Of a stretch of 64,000 nucleotides of DNA, positions 1 through 8,145 are shown one piece after another. A program made the position numbers and the translations under genes. A model generated the notes under the pieces. The model worked only from the letters and a program-made list of their open reading frames with translations. It searched no databases and was not told the origin of the DNA. The stretch is taken from the NCBI RefSeq assembly GCF_030412915.1, contig NZ_JAUHJR010000001.1, positions 620,001-684,000 on the forward strand, in the 5' to 3' direction. The DNA comes from Nocardioides abyssi (GTDB lineage Bacteria > Actinomycetota > Actinomycetes > Propionibacteriales > Nocardioidaceae). Every line of letters begins with the position of its first letter. Within the stretch, counting starts at the first letter, position 1.

Positions 1-337
1 GATGGACTACACCGTCTTCCTGCTCGCCTCGGCCAAGGAGCACTACGAGCGCACCGGCGACGCCAAGGAGGCCATGGTCGGCTCGCTCGCCCACTCCGGG
101 CGCGTGATCTTCGCCGCCGGCGCCGTCATGGTCGCGGTGTTCTTCACCTTCGCCCTGTCCGGCCCGATCCCACCCAAGGAGATGGGCGTCGTCCTCGGCG
201 TCGCCGTCCTGCTCGACGCCTTCCTCGTCCGCCTGGTCCTGCTGCCGGTCCTGCTCCGCCTCACCGGCGACGCCGCCTGGTACACCCCGGCCTGGCTCAA
301 GCGGATCCTGCCCACCATCACCTTCGCCCACGACTGA
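1..337 (+). CDS. MMPL-family transporter, C-terminal end (gene starts before window)
   Basis: Last ~111 residues of a membrane transporter of the MMPL (RND-like) family. The visible part opens with MDYTVFLL, matching the conserved 'GMDY' stretch of the second permease half. Two or three hydrophobic helices follow (about residues 30-55 and 60-85), then a short tail. Family members export lipids or other hydrophobic compounds across the cytoplasmic membrane, driven by the proton gradient. The substrate cannot be judged from this fragment. The next gene starts 46 bases downstream on the same strand and may be co-transcribed. Confidence 0.85.
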   Translation, partial: MDYTVFLLASAKEHYERTGDAKEAMVGSLAHSGRVIFAAGAVMVAVFFTFALSGPIPPKEMGVVLGVAVLLDAFLVRLVLLPVLLRLTGDAAWYTPAWLKRILPTITFAHD

Positions 338-383
338 CGGTCCACAGACCCACGCCACCAACCGATCAAGGAGAACCACACCC

Positions 384-551
384 ATGTGTCGACCGAAGAC
401 CTGCCGCACCTGCCAGAAGACCACCTGGGCCGGCTGCGGCCAGCACGTCGCCCAGGTCAAGGCGGCCGTGCCCGCCGGCCAGTGGTGCTCCGGCCACCCC
501 AGCGCCGAGCGCGAGCGCGGCGGCCTCCTCAGCCGGCTCCTCCGCCGCTGA
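384..551 (+). CDS. small Cys-rich conserved protein (55 aa)
   Basis: Short gene starting at ATG 384, with an AAGGAG ribosome-binding site at 368-373. The protein starts MCRPKTCRTC and continues QKTTWAGCGQHV, giving cysteines at residues 2, 7, 10, 18 and 35. The CxxC and WAGCGQH core resembles a small protein I recall as widespread in bacteria (MCRPxxCxxCxKxTWxGCGxH). The Cys/His layout suggests a metal-binding or redox knuckle; the function is unknown to me. It lies just behind the MMPL gene and ahead of the ECF sigma gene. Coding is supported by the good RBS and the conserved motif. Confidence 0.75.
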   Translation: MCRPKTCRTCQKTTWAGCGQHVAQVKAAVPAGQWCSGHPSAERERGGLLSRLLRR

Positions 552-660
552 CCCAGGCGGGGCGGCGACGACGAACCTCGAGCCGCCACCCGTCGGCGGG
601 CCCTTCCGGCCGCGAGCCGCTCCGACGTCCGTCGGGGCGGCTCTCGTCTATCGTCCGCGT

Positions 661-1509
661 GTGGACCAGACGGCGGCCTTCGAGGCCGAGCGGCCGAGGT
701 TGGTGCGGCTCGCAGCGCGGGTCCTGGCCGACCACGCCGAGGCCGAGGACGTCGTGCAGCAGGCGTGGCTGCGCCTGCACGGCACCGATCAGCACGTGCG
801 CGACCTGCCGGCCTGGCTGACGACCACCACTACCCGGCTGTGCCTGGACCGGCTGCGGGCGAAGGTGCCCGTGCCGGAGGACCCGCTCGAACTCCTCGAC
901 GACGAGCCTGGCGACGCGGGGATCGACGACCCCGCCGACCGGGTCGTGCTCGCCGAGGGGGTGGGGGTCGCCCTCCAGGCCGTGCTCGACCGGCTGAGCC
1001 CGGGGGAGCGGGTCGCCTTCGTGCTGCACGACAGCCTCGGGTTCGACTTCGCCGCCGTCGCGGCGATCCTCGACACCACGCCGGTCGCGGCCCGCAAGCT
1101 GGCCTCGCGCGCCCGCACGAAGGTCACCCGCCCGGCGCCCGAGGACGTCCGCGCCGACGCCGAGGTCGTCGACGCCTTCCTGGCGGCGGCCCGCGGCGGC
1201 GACCTGGCCCGCCTCCTGGGGCTGCTCGCGCCCGACGTGGTCGTCGCCGGCGACCGGGTCGCCGTCGCGTCCGGGACGCCCGAGCGGGTCGCCGGGCGGG
1301 AGGCGGTCGCCGCGATGTTCGACGGCGCCGCCAAGGCGGCCCTGCCGATGTACGTCGCCGGGCGGCCGGGCGCGGCCTGGGTGCACCGCGGGGAGACGCG
1401 GGTCGCGTTCGACTTCACCGTCGTCGACGGGATGGTCGCCCGGATCGACCTCCGCGCCGAGCCCGAGCTGCTGGCGCAGGTCGTGGCGCGCCGCCGTACC
1501 GACGGCTGA
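661..1509 (+). CDS. ECF sigma factor of the SigJ/ECF41 type with SnoaL-like C-terminal domain
   Basis: 282-aa RNA polymerase sigma factor. Residues ~1-75 form sigma region 2 (FEAERPRLVRLAARVL, AEAEDVVQQAWLR) and ~100-155 form region 4 (LSPGERVAFVLHDSLGFDFAAVA, then a helix-turn-helix). Residues ~165-282 are an extra SnoaL/NTF2-like domain ending in VDGMVARIDL. That extension typifies ECF41/SigJ sigma factors, where it modulates sigma activity in place of a separate anti-sigma factor. No anti-sigma gene is adjacent, which fits. GTG 661 lies 6 bases after TATCGT (649-654), as for a leaderless mRNA. Target genes are unknown. Confidence 0.88.
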   Translation: MDQTAAFEAERPRLVRLAARVLADHAEAEDVVQQAWLRLHGTDQHVRDLPAWLTTTTTRLCLDRLRAKVPVPEDPLELLDDEPGDAGIDDPADRVVLAEGVGVALQAVLDRLSPGERVAFVLHDSLGFDFAAVAAILDTTPVAARKLASRARTKVTRPAPEDVRADAEVVDAFLAAARGGDLARLLGLLAPDVVVAGDRVAVASGTPERVAGREAVAAMFDGAAKAALPMYVAGRPGAAWVHRGETRVAFDFTVVDGMVARIDLRAEPELLAQVVARRRTDG

Positions 1510-1515
1510 ACCCGC

Positions 1516-1746
1516 TCAGGAGAGCTCGGCGAACGCCTTCTTCGTCTCGCGGTACCACCCCATCGCCCTGACCGGGCGGCGCCAGCGCCCCTTCATGTCG
1601 TCGTGCGCCTGCTGGTGGGTGGTGTCGCCGGCCCGGACGGCCTCGCGCAGGTGCCGGTCCTGGGCCTTGATGACGTCGTCGGCGCTCTCGCCCCGGTGCT
1701 CGAGGTCGCACGGCCCACCCAGCTGGCTGCAGGTCATGGTCTTCAT
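1516..1746 (-). CDS. small conserved protein, DUF1059-like N-terminus (76 aa)
   Basis: Starts MKTMTCSQLGGPCDLEH, like DUF1059 proteins, which open with a short Cys-containing MKTMTCRQLGG motif. The rest is charged and helical (DVIKAQDRHLREAVRAG) with no membrane segment or signal peptide. ATG 1746 follows a strong GAGGAGGAACC ribosome-binding site. The gene converges on the sigma factor gene with a 6-base gap. No function is assigned to the family; a soluble cytoplasmic protein is likely. Confidence 0.75.
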   Translation of the reverse strand: MKTMTCSQLGGPCDLEHRGESADDVIKAQDRHLREAVRAGDTTHQQAHDDMKGRWRRPVRAMGWYRETKKAFAELS

Positions 1747-1871
1747 CGGTTCCTCCTCGGATGTCCGCTCCGCCGGCAGGTCGCCGACACCGTGTTGACG
1801 GACGGGACCCGCGGAGCGTGACCGCCCGGTCCAGACCGGGCGTTCCGCGCGCGCCCCCGATCCGGCCGATC

Positions 1872-1877
1872 TAGGGT
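1872..1877 (+). promoter_or_regulatory. -10 box TAGGGT of the lipoprotein gene (leaderless)
   Basis: TAGGGT lies 6 bases before ATG 1884, so transcription should begin at or next to the start codon. No Shine-Dalgarno sequence is visible in between. Confidence 0.5.
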
Positions 1878-1883
1878 CCGTCC

Positions 1884-2735
1884 ATGAGGTGCGCGCGAGC
1901 CGGGGTGCTGTTCGGCGTGGTGCTCGGTGCCGTCCTGCTCGCCACCGGCTGCAGCCCCGGCACCGACGACGCCGGCCCCCGTCCGACCGACCCGGAGGTC
2001 GCGCGGCTCGAGCGGCTCGCCGCCGACCCGGCCGGTGTCGTCGCCACGCTGCGCGAGGGGGCACCCGACCTCGCCGCGCGGGCCCGGGTGACCCCGGACG
2101 GTGGCCGGGCGGCGTACACGTTCCTCGTCGGCCAGGGTTCCTGGCGGGCCGATCTCCCGGGCGGCGACGACCGACCGACCGCGACCGTGCTCCGCACCGG
2201 CGACCGGATCTGCTTCGACCGCGGCTTCCGCCCCGGCGTCGGGCAGGCGCTCGCGTCGTCCTACGGCGTCGCGCGGTTCGACCCCGCGCCGTGGACGTGC
2301 ACGCCGGCCGGCTTCGGGCTCAACACGCTGCTCACCCACGGCCTGGTCCGCAGCGACCCCAGGCCGCGCCTGGCCGGCCTGGAGACCGACGGCGCCACCG
2401 CCGAGGTCGAGCAGGTCGACGGCGCGCCGCTGCTGCACCTGAGCGCCACCGGCGTCGGCGCGGACGGGCCGCTCGACCCCGCCCGCCCGGCGTACGACCT
2501 CTGGCTCACCGCCGACCTGGGCCTGGTCCGGATGACCGGAGACGGGACGGCGTGGGACCTCGACCGGCCGGCCGACCTCGCCGAGCGGCTCGCGCCGCCG
2601 GCCGGGCCCACCGGCTCCTACGGGTACGCCGTCGGGCCGGGCGTCGGGTCCGCCCGGGCGTGCCAGCAGCTGGGCGGGTGCCCGGACCTGGCCGACCCGG
2701 CGTCTCACCTCACCTGGGGCGACGGCCGCGGCTGA
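1884..2735 (+). CDS. hypothetical lipoprotein (283 aa)
   Basis: N-terminal hydrophobic segment (VLFGVVLGAVLLATGC) ends in the lipobox LATGC with Cys at residue 23, so a membrane-anchored lipoprotein exposed outside the cell is predicted. The mature part has no motif I recognise. Alternating polar and hydrophobic stretches (AYTFLVGQGSWRADL, YDLWLTADLGLVRMTG) suggest a beta-rich fold; a LppX/LprG-like lipoprotein is conceivable but unproven. Two late cysteines (ACQQLGGC) could form a disulfide. Transcribed from its own leaderless promoter and convergent with the dioxygenase gene. Confidence 0.75.
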   Translation: MRCARAGVLFGVVLGAVLLATGCSPGTDDAGPRPTDPEVARLERLAADPAGVVATLREGAPDLAARARVTPDGGRAAYTFLVGQGSWRADLPGGDDRPTATVLRTGDRICFDRGFRPGVGQALASSYGVARFDPAPWTCTPAGFGLNTLLTHGLVRSDPRPRLAGLETDGATAEVEQVDGAPLLHLSATGVGADGPLDPARPAYDLWLTADLGLVRMTGDGTAWDLDRPADLAERLAPPAGPTGSYGYAVGPGVGSARACQQLGGCPDLADPASHLTWGDGRG

Positions 2736-2744
2736 GCGCGTCCC

Positions 2745-3629
2745 TCAGATGTTCGACCCGTCGGGTGGGGCGTCCACGGGCGGTTGCGCGGACCCGCCGA
2801 CCGCGCCGGTGGACGGGCCGGCCATTCCGAGGGTGTAGGCGGTCATGGACAGGGAGCCGTAGGCGTAGCCGTCGACCAGCACCCGGGTCTCGGCCGTCTG
2901 ACCGGCGGCGTCGGCGAGCCCGGCGAGGTAGAGGGCCGGGATGAAGTGGTCGGGCGTGGGGACGGCGTGCCGGAAGTCGACATGGGCATCGAGCGCGGCG
3001 AACCGGGTCGGGTCCGCCAGCATCCGCTCCTTGGCCGCCTCGTCGAAGCGCTGGGCCCAGTCGTAGCCGTCGTCCGCGAGGCCCCAGTCCATGCCGCGCA
3101 GGTTGTGGACGACGTTGCCGCTCGTCACGACCAGCACGCCGCGCGAGCGCAGGGCGTGCAGCTTCGCGCCGAGCTCGAGGTGGTGCTCCAGCGGCTTGTC
3201 GGCGTTGATGCTGAGCTGCACGACCGGGATCGAGGCGTCCGGGAACGCATGCACCAGCACCGACCAGGTGCCGTGGTCGATGCCCCAGCTGTCCACGTCG
3301 GCGCCGACCCAGGTGGGGTGGACGACATCGCTGACCTCGGCCGCCAGCTCCGGCAGGCCGGGCGCGGGGTAGTCGACCTCGAACAGCTCCTGCGGGAAGC
3401 CGTAGAAGTCGTGGATCGTGCGCGGCCGCGGCATCGCGGTGACGGCGGTGGCGTTGATGTACCAGTGGGCGCTGACCACCAGGATGGCTCGCGGACGAGG
3501 CACCGCCTGCCCGAAGGCCCGCCAGGCGGCGGTGTAGCGGTTGTCGGCCAGCGCGTTCATGGGGTTGCCGTGGCCGAAGAACGCCGCGGGCATCAGCGTC
3601 CCCGGCTCGGGGCTCGTGCCTGCTGCCAT
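2745..3629 (-). CDS. 4,5-DOPA dioxygenase extradiol-type enzyme (YgiD/LigB-like)
   Basis: 294-aa class III extradiol ring-cleavage dioxygenase of the DODA/YgiD family, which opens catechol rings such as L-DOPA using a single non-haem metal. Likely metal-binding histidines are His20 ([10 protein letters not shown]) and His55 (VVSAHWY), with His119 (GIDHGTW) and a late His (TPDHFIPAL) as further active-site candidates. Length fits the family (~260-295 aa). ATG 3629 is preferred because GGGAGG lies about 8 bases upstream and the family usually begins near this point; longer upstream readings are not supported. The in vivo substrate is unknown, and no pathway genes sit beside it. Confidence 0.87.
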   Translation of the reverse strand: MAAGTSPEPGTLMPAAFFGHGNPMNALADNRYTAAWRAFGQAVPRPRAILVVSAHWYINATAVTAMPRPRTIHDFYGFPQELFEVDYPAPGLPELAAEVSDVVHPTWVGADVDSWGIDHGTWSVLVHAFPDASIPVVQLSINADKPLEHHLELGAKLHALRSRGVLVVTSGNVVHNLRGMDWGLADDGYDWAQRFDEAAKERMLADPTRFAALDAHVDFRHAVPTPDHFIPALYLAGLADAAGQTAETRVLVDGYAYGSLSMTAYTLGMAGPSTGAVGGSAQPPVDAPPDGSNI

Positions 3630-3765
3630 GTCGGTCGACCTCCCGGAGAGTGGGGTGCCGGGGCACCGGGGTCGCCCCATCCTGATCCGTCGGCCGCCGC
3701 CGGGGAACCCCTCGGGCACGCGCCCGCGGCCAGGCACGCGTGGCCGCCGCGGATGTCCGGCTGTC

Positions 3766-3787
3766 GTTCACCCTTCGTTCACGTTCG
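3766..3787 (+). promoter_or_regulatory. PHO box (PhoP operator) upstream of pstS
   Basis: Two adjacent 11-base direct repeats, GTTCACCCTTC and GTTCACGTTCG, match the GTTCACC-type 11-bp units recognised by PhoP in Streptomyces. A weaker third unit may lie at 3755-3765. They sit 70-90 bases before the pstS start, so the operon is probably induced by phosphate starvation. PhoP binding is inferred. Confidence 0.75.
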
Positions 3788-3856
3788 CCGGCGGGTCCAT
3801 ACACCTTCGCTGCCTAGTTTCTGGAGCGTCAGTCCACGAACTCACCAGGAGCATCA

Positions 3857-4969
3857 GTGAAGAGCACGTCCGTGCGCACGGTGGCCGCCCCCGGCATCGT
3901 CGCCCTCGCCCTCACCTTCTCGGCGTGCAGCGCCGGCAACGCCGACGACGGCGACGCGGCGAGCGGCTCGAACGACCTCGCCGGGCAGCTCGCCGGTGGC
4001 GGCGCGTCCTCCCAGGAGGCGGCCCAGGCCGCGTGGATCGTCGGGTTCCAGGAGGCCAACCCCGACGTCACGGTCACGTTCGACCCGATCGGCTCCGGCG
4101 GCGGCCGGGAGAACTTCATCTCCGGCGCCTTCCCGTTCGCCGGCTCCGACGCCTACCTCACCGACGACGAGGGCGAGCTGACGGCGGCGACGGAGCGCTG
4201 CAACGGCGAGGCCCCGGTCGAGATCCCCAACTACGTCAGCCCGATCGCCCTGATCTTCAACGTCGAGGGCGTCGACGAGCTCAACCTCGCTCCCGAGACC
4301 GTCGCCGGCATCTTCGCCGGCGAGATCACCGAGTGGGACGCCCCGGAGATCGCCCGGGACAACCCGGACGCCGACCTCCCCTCGGCCGGGATCAACGCCG
4401 TGCACCGCTCCGACGAGTCGGGCACGACCGAGAACTTCACCCACTACCTCGACGTCGTCGCCGGCGGAGCGTGGACCGCGGGCGCGGTCGAGGTGTGGCC
4501 CGAGGAGTTCGGCGGCGAGGGCGCCCAGGGCACCTCCGGCGTCGTGTCCGCGGTCAAGAGCGGCACCAACTCGATCGGGTACGCCGACGCCAGCCAGGCC
4601 GGTGGCCTCGCGGTCGCCAACGTCGGTGTCGGCAGCGACTTCGTCGGCCCGACCGCGGACGCGGCGGCCAAGATCCTCGACGTCTCCCCGCGAGTCGAGG
4701 GACGCGACGACTCCTCGATCGTCTTCGACCTCGACTACGAGACCGACGAGGCCGGGGTCTACCCGATCGTGCTGACCTCCTACCTGCTGGCCTGCCCGAC
4801 CTACAGCGGCGACGAGGCCGAGGCGGGCGAGCTCACCAAGGCCTACCTGACGTACGTCGTCAGCGAGGACGGCCAGGCCTTCGGCGCCGAGGAGGCCGGC
4901 TCGGCCCCGCTCAGCGACGAGCTGCGGTCCGAGGTCAGCGACCTCGTCGAGGGCATCACGGTCGAGTGA
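3857..4969 (+). CDS. pstS: phosphate ABC transporter, substrate-binding lipoprotein PstS
   Basis: 370-aa extracytoplasmic phosphate-binding protein of the PstSCAB importer. The signal peptide ends in LTFSAC (Cys at ~residue 24), giving a lipoprotein. Phosphate-site motifs are visible: GGGASSQEAAQAAW, DPIGSGGGRENF, AGSDAYL, and NAVHRSDESGTTENFTHYL near the middle. Start GTG 3857 follows CCAGGAG. It is the first gene of the pst operon, behind a PHO box, and is followed by a hairpin that may keep pstS mRNA above that of the permease genes. Confidence 0.95.
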   Translation: MKSTSVRTVAAPGIVALALTFSACSAGNADDGDAASGSNDLAGQLAGGGASSQEAAQAAWIVGFQEANPDVTVTFDPIGSGGGRENFISGAFPFAGSDAYLTDDEGELTAATERCNGEAPVEIPNYVSPIALIFNVEGVDELNLAPETVAGIFAGEITEWDAPEIARDNPDADLPSAGINAVHRSDESGTTENFTHYLDVVAGGAWTAGAVEVWPEEFGGEGAQGTSGVVSAVKSGTNSIGYADASQAGGLAVANVGVGSDFVGPTADAAAKILDVSPRVEGRDDSSIVFDLDYETDEAGVYPIVLTSYLLACPTYSGDEAEAGELTKAYLTYVVSEDGQAFGAEEAGSAPLSDELRSEVSDLVEGITVE

Positions 4970-4988
4970 GGCTCCCCGCCGCGTGAGA

Positions 4989-5019
4989 CGAGGGTCCGAC
5001 CCGCCGGGTCGGACCCTCG
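4989..5019 (+). terminator. strong hairpin between pstS and pstC (partial terminator)
   Basis: Perfect 14-bp stem (CGAGGGTCCGACCC, 4989-5002) with a 3-base loop and the matching arm at 5006-5019. No U-run follows, as is usual in actinobacteria. It lies inside the pst operon, so read-through attenuation or mRNA protection is more likely than complete termination. Confidence 0.7.
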
Positions 5020-5124
5020 CCGTGCGCGGCCCCGGCCCGAACAGCACTGAGAACACCACTGAGAACAGCACCAGACCAGCACCGACCAGCACCGCCACCA
5101 GCACCGGGACCAGAGGAGCAGCAG

Positions 5125-6057
5125 GTGTCCACCACGACCACCGCGCGGAGCGCGCCGACCGCCGTCAGCCGGCGCGGCGACGCCGTCTTCGCCGGTCTCG
5201 CCACCGGTGCGGGACTGCTCATCATGCTCGCGCTCGCGGGCGTGGCGATCTTCTTGATCATCGAGGGCGTCCCGGCGATCAGCGCGTCGGGCGAGCAGGC
5301 CTACGGCAAGGACAACATCGTCCTCTACGTCTGGCCGCTGCTCTTCGGCACGCTGCTCGCCGCGGTCATCGCGCTGCTCATCGCCACCCCGCTCGCGATC
5401 GGGGTGGCGCTCGTCATCTCCCACTACGCACCGCGCCGGGTCGCCCGCCCGCTGGGCTATCTCATCGACCTGCTGGCCGCGGTGCCGAGCGTCGTCTACG
5501 GCCTGTGGGGCCGGGCGGTGCTCGCCCCGGCCATCCTGCCGGCGTACGCCTGGCTGGCCGACCACCTCGGCTGGCTGCCGTTCTTCGACGGCCCGGCCCG
5601 GACCGGCCGCACGATCCTCACCGCCGCGATCGTGCTGGCGGTGATGGCGCTGCCGATCATCACCGCGATCTGCCGCGAGGTCTTCCTGCAGACCCCGCGC
5701 ATCCATGAGGAGGCGGCGCTCGCCCTCGGCGCGACCCGCTGGGAGATGATCCGGATGACGGTCTTCCCCTACGCCCGCTCGGGAGTCATCTCCGCGGTCA
5801 TGCTCGGCCTGGGGCGCGCGCTCGGCGAGACGATGGCCGTCGCGATGGTCCTCTCGGCCAGCGGCATCATCACCATCGACCTCATCTCGGCCGAGAACCC
5901 CTCGACGATCGCCGCCAACATCGCGCTGAACTTCGGCAACGCGTCCGGCACGAAGATCAACGTCCTCATCTTCAGCGGGCTCGTGCTCTTCGTCGTGTCC
6001 TTCGCCGTCAACTTCCTCGGCCGCTGGATCGCGGCCCGGGGCCAGGTCAAGGCCTGA
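5125..6057 (+). CDS. pstC: phosphate ABC transporter permease PstC
   Basis: 310-aa inner-membrane subunit of the Pst importer with about six transmembrane helices. The cytoplasmic coupling loop (EEAALALGATRWEMIRMTVFPYA, ~residues 193-215) contacts the ATPase. GTG 5125 follows GAGGAGCAG. The 5037-5124 leader is C/A-rich with short repeats (ACTGAGAACA, CCAGCACCG) and probably unstructured. pstA follows after 10 bases. Confidence 0.95.
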   Translation: MSTTTTARSAPTAVSRRGDAVFAGLATGAGLLIMLALAGVAIFLIIEGVPAISASGEQAYGKDNIVLYVWPLLFGTLLAAVIALLIATPLAIGVALVISHYAPRRVARPLGYLIDLLAAVPSVVYGLWGRAVLAPAILPAYAWLADHLGWLPFFDGPARTGRTILTAAIVLAVMALPIITAICREVFLQTPRIHEEAALALGATRWEMIRMTVFPYARSGVISAVMLGLGRALGETMAVAMVLSASGIITIDLISAENPSTIAANIALNFGNASGTKINVLIFSGLVLFVVSFAVNFLGRWIAARGQVKA

Positions 6058-6067
6058 GGAGGCTGCC

Positions 6068-7150
6068 ATGTCCCTGATCGACGAGCGGCCCGTCGCCGCC
6101 ACCCCCGCGCCGGCCGCGATGGCGCTGGTCGCGCCCCAGATCCCGGCGTACGCCCCGCTGCTCGCCGCCGTCCTCGCCACCGGCCTCGCCGCGCTCGCCG
6201 GCCTGCTCCTCGGCTGGTCCCTCGTCGCCGTCGTGCTGACCGCCTGGGCGCTGCTCGTCGTCGGGCTGCCGGCCTGGTCGGCCGCGATCGAAGGCGAGCG
6301 TCGCGCCAAGGACCGGCTGGTCACCACGGTCGTCTGGTCGACCTTCGCGCTCGCGATGGTGCCGCTGGCGAGCCTGGTCTGGGAGGTCGTCGCCAACGGC
6401 CACGCGGTCATCTCGGCGGAGTTCCTCACCTACGACATGCGCGGGGTCCTCGGTGCCGGCGGCGGGATCTACCACGCGCTGATGGGCACCCTGGTCATCA
6501 CCGCGCTCGCCACCGCGATCTCGGTGCCGATCGGCGTGCTCGCCGCGATCTACCTGATCGAGTACGGCAAGGGCAACCGGCTCGCGCGCACCATCACCTT
6601 CCTCGTCGACGTGATGACCGGCATCCCCTCGATCGTCGCCGGCCTCTTCGCCTTCGCGGTCTTCACGCTGATCTTCGGCCCCGGCGTCCGGCTCGGCATC
6701 GGCGGCGCCGTCGCGCTGTCGGTGCTGATGATCCCGATCGTCGTGCGCGCGACCGAGGAGATGCTCAAGCTGGTGCCCGAGGAGCTGCGGGAGGCGGCCT
6801 ACGCCCTCGGCGTGCCCAAGTGGCGCACGATCGTCAAGGTCGTCCTGCCGACCGCGCTCGGCGGCATCGTCACCGGCGTGACCCTCGCGATCGCCCGCGT
6901 CGCCGGCGAGACCGCGCCGCTGCTGATCATCGTCGGCACCACGACGACGCTGAACCTGAACCCCTTCGACGGCCGGATGGCGACGCTGCCGGTCTTCATC
7001 TTCTCCTCGGTCACCACCGGCGGGAAGTACGACGCCGAGCAGACCGCCCGCGCCTGGGGCGCCGCCCTGGTGCTCGTCGCGATCGTGATGACCCTCAACC
7101 TGCTCGCCCGCGCCGTCGGCCGGGCCTTCTCCCCGAGGACCGGCCGATGA
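6068..7150 (+). CDS. pstA: phosphate ABC transporter permease PstA
   Basis: 360-aa second permease of the Pst system. An extended hydrophobic N-terminus (two extra helices, residues ~25-75) precedes the core permease domain with its coupling loop ([25 protein letters not shown], ~239-263). It forms the membrane channel with PstC. ATG 6068 follows TGAGGAGG. The stop codon overlaps a possible early ATG of pstB (ATGA at 7147). Confidence 0.95.
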   Translation: MSLIDERPVAATPAPAAMALVAPQIPAYAPLLAAVLATGLAALAGLLLGWSLVAVVLTAWALLVVGLPAWSAAIEGERRAKDRLVTTVVWSTFALAMVPLASLVWEVVANGHAVISAEFLTYDMRGVLGAGGGIYHALMGTLVITALATAISVPIGVLAAIYLIEYGKGNRLARTITFLVDVMTGIPSIVAGLFAFAVFTLIFGPGVRLGIGGAVALSVLMIPIVVRATEEMLKLVPEELREAAYALGVPKWRTIVKVVLPTALGGIVTGVTLAIARVAGETAPLLIIVGTTTTLNLNPFDGRMATLPVFIFSSVTTGGKYDAEQTARAWGAALVLVAIVMTLNLLARAVGRAFSPRTGR

Positions 7151-7230
7151 CCATGACCGCCGCCCCCCGCACGACCGCCACCACGACCGGCACCGACCCG
7201 GGACACCCAGCAACAGGAGCGCCGAGACCC

Positions 7231-8010
7231 ATGGCCACGAGCATCGACATCTCCGACCTCAACATCTACTACGGCGACTTCCTGGCCGTCGAGGGCGTCG
7301 ACATGACGATCCGCGCCCGGTCGGTGACGGCGTTCATCGGGCCGTCGGGCTGCGGCAAGTCGACCTTCCTGCGCTCGCTGAACCGGATGCACGAGGTGAT
7401 CCCCGGCGCCCGCGTCGAGGGCAAGGTCGTCGTCGACGGCCAGTCGCTCTACGACCCCTCGATCGACCCGGTGGCGGTGCGCCGGCAGATCGGCATGGTC
7501 TTCCAGCGGCCCAACCCGTTCCCGACGATGTCGATCTACGACAACGTCCTGGCCGGCAACCGGCTCAACGCCAAGCGGATGAAGAAGTCCGAGGCCGACG
7601 ACATCGTGGAGCGCTCGCTGCGGGGCGCGAACCTGTGGACCGAGGTCAAGGACCGGCTCGGGAAGCCCGGCATGGGCCTCTCCGGCGGCCAGCAGCAGCG
7701 GCTGTGCATCGCCCGCGCGATCGCGGTCGAGCCGCAGGTGCTGCTCATGGACGAGCCGTGCTCGGCGCTCGACCCGATCTCGACCGCCGCGATCGAGGAC
7801 CTGATCCACGAGCTGAAGTCCGACTACACGATCGTCATCGTCACCCACAACATGCAGCAGGCGGCGCGGGTCTCCGACGACACCGGCTTCTTCAACCTCA
7901 AGGCGGCCGGCCAGCCCGGGCACCTCGTGGAGTTCAACGCCACCAGCAAGGTCTTCTCCAACCCCGACGACCCCTCGACCGAGGCCTACATCTCCGGTCG
8001 CTTCGGCTGA
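7231..8010 (+). CDS. pstB: phosphate ABC transporter ATP-binding protein PstB
   Basis: 259-aa ATPase that powers phosphate import. Walker [10 protein letters not shown] (~residue 34), Q-loop [12 protein letters not shown], signature LSGGQQQR, Walker [12 protein letters not shown] and H-loop THNMQQ are all intact. ATG 7231 gives the usual family length and has AGGAG 11 bases upstream. An alternative ATG at 7147 overlaps the pstA stop and would add 28 Ala/Thr-rich residues without homology. No phoU follows, although phoU often ends pst operons. Confidence 0.95.
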   Translation: MATSIDISDLNIYYGDFLAVEGVDMTIRARSVTAFIGPSGCGKSTFLRSLNRMHEVIPGARVEGKVVVDGQSLYDPSIDPVAVRRQIGMVFQRPNPFPTMSIYDNVLAGNRLNAKRMKKSEADDIVERSLRGANLWTEVKDRLGKPGMGLSGGQQQRLCIARAIAVEPQVLLMDEPCSALDPISTAAIEDLIHELKSDYTIVIVTHNMQQAARVSDDTGFFNLKAAGQPGHLVEFNATSKVFSNPDDPSTEAYISGRFG

Positions 8011-8065
8011 GCCGCGCCGCCGCGGGTCGTGTGCCTGGGTTGTGTGCCGAGGACGCGACCGGGTG

Positions 8066-8121
8066 CCCGGGTCGTGTGCCCGGGGACGCGGCCGGGCGCG
8101 GCGTGGGGCACACGACCCGGG
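8066..8121. repeat. 16-bp inverted repeat downstream of pstB
   Basis: Perfect 16-bp arms (CCCGGGTCGTGTGCCC at 8066-8081 and its complement at 8106-8121) enclose 24 bases. Two related degenerate copies of GGGTYGTGTGCC precede it (8025-8048), so the gap 8011-8145 is built from a repeated motif. It could serve as the terminator of the pst operon. Confidence 0.65.
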
Positions 8122-8145
8122 AGGGCCGAGCGGCATGATCCCTGC

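Noticed and set aside
5037-5124. Repeat-rich pstC leader as a small peptide gene
   Set aside because: No frame with a start and RBS gives a sensible product; the C/A-rich text looks like an unstructured leader.
7147-7230. Earlier pstB start overlapping the pstA stop (ATGA)
   Set aside because: It would add an Ala/Thr-rich lead absent from PstB; ATG 7231 has an RBS and gives the family length.
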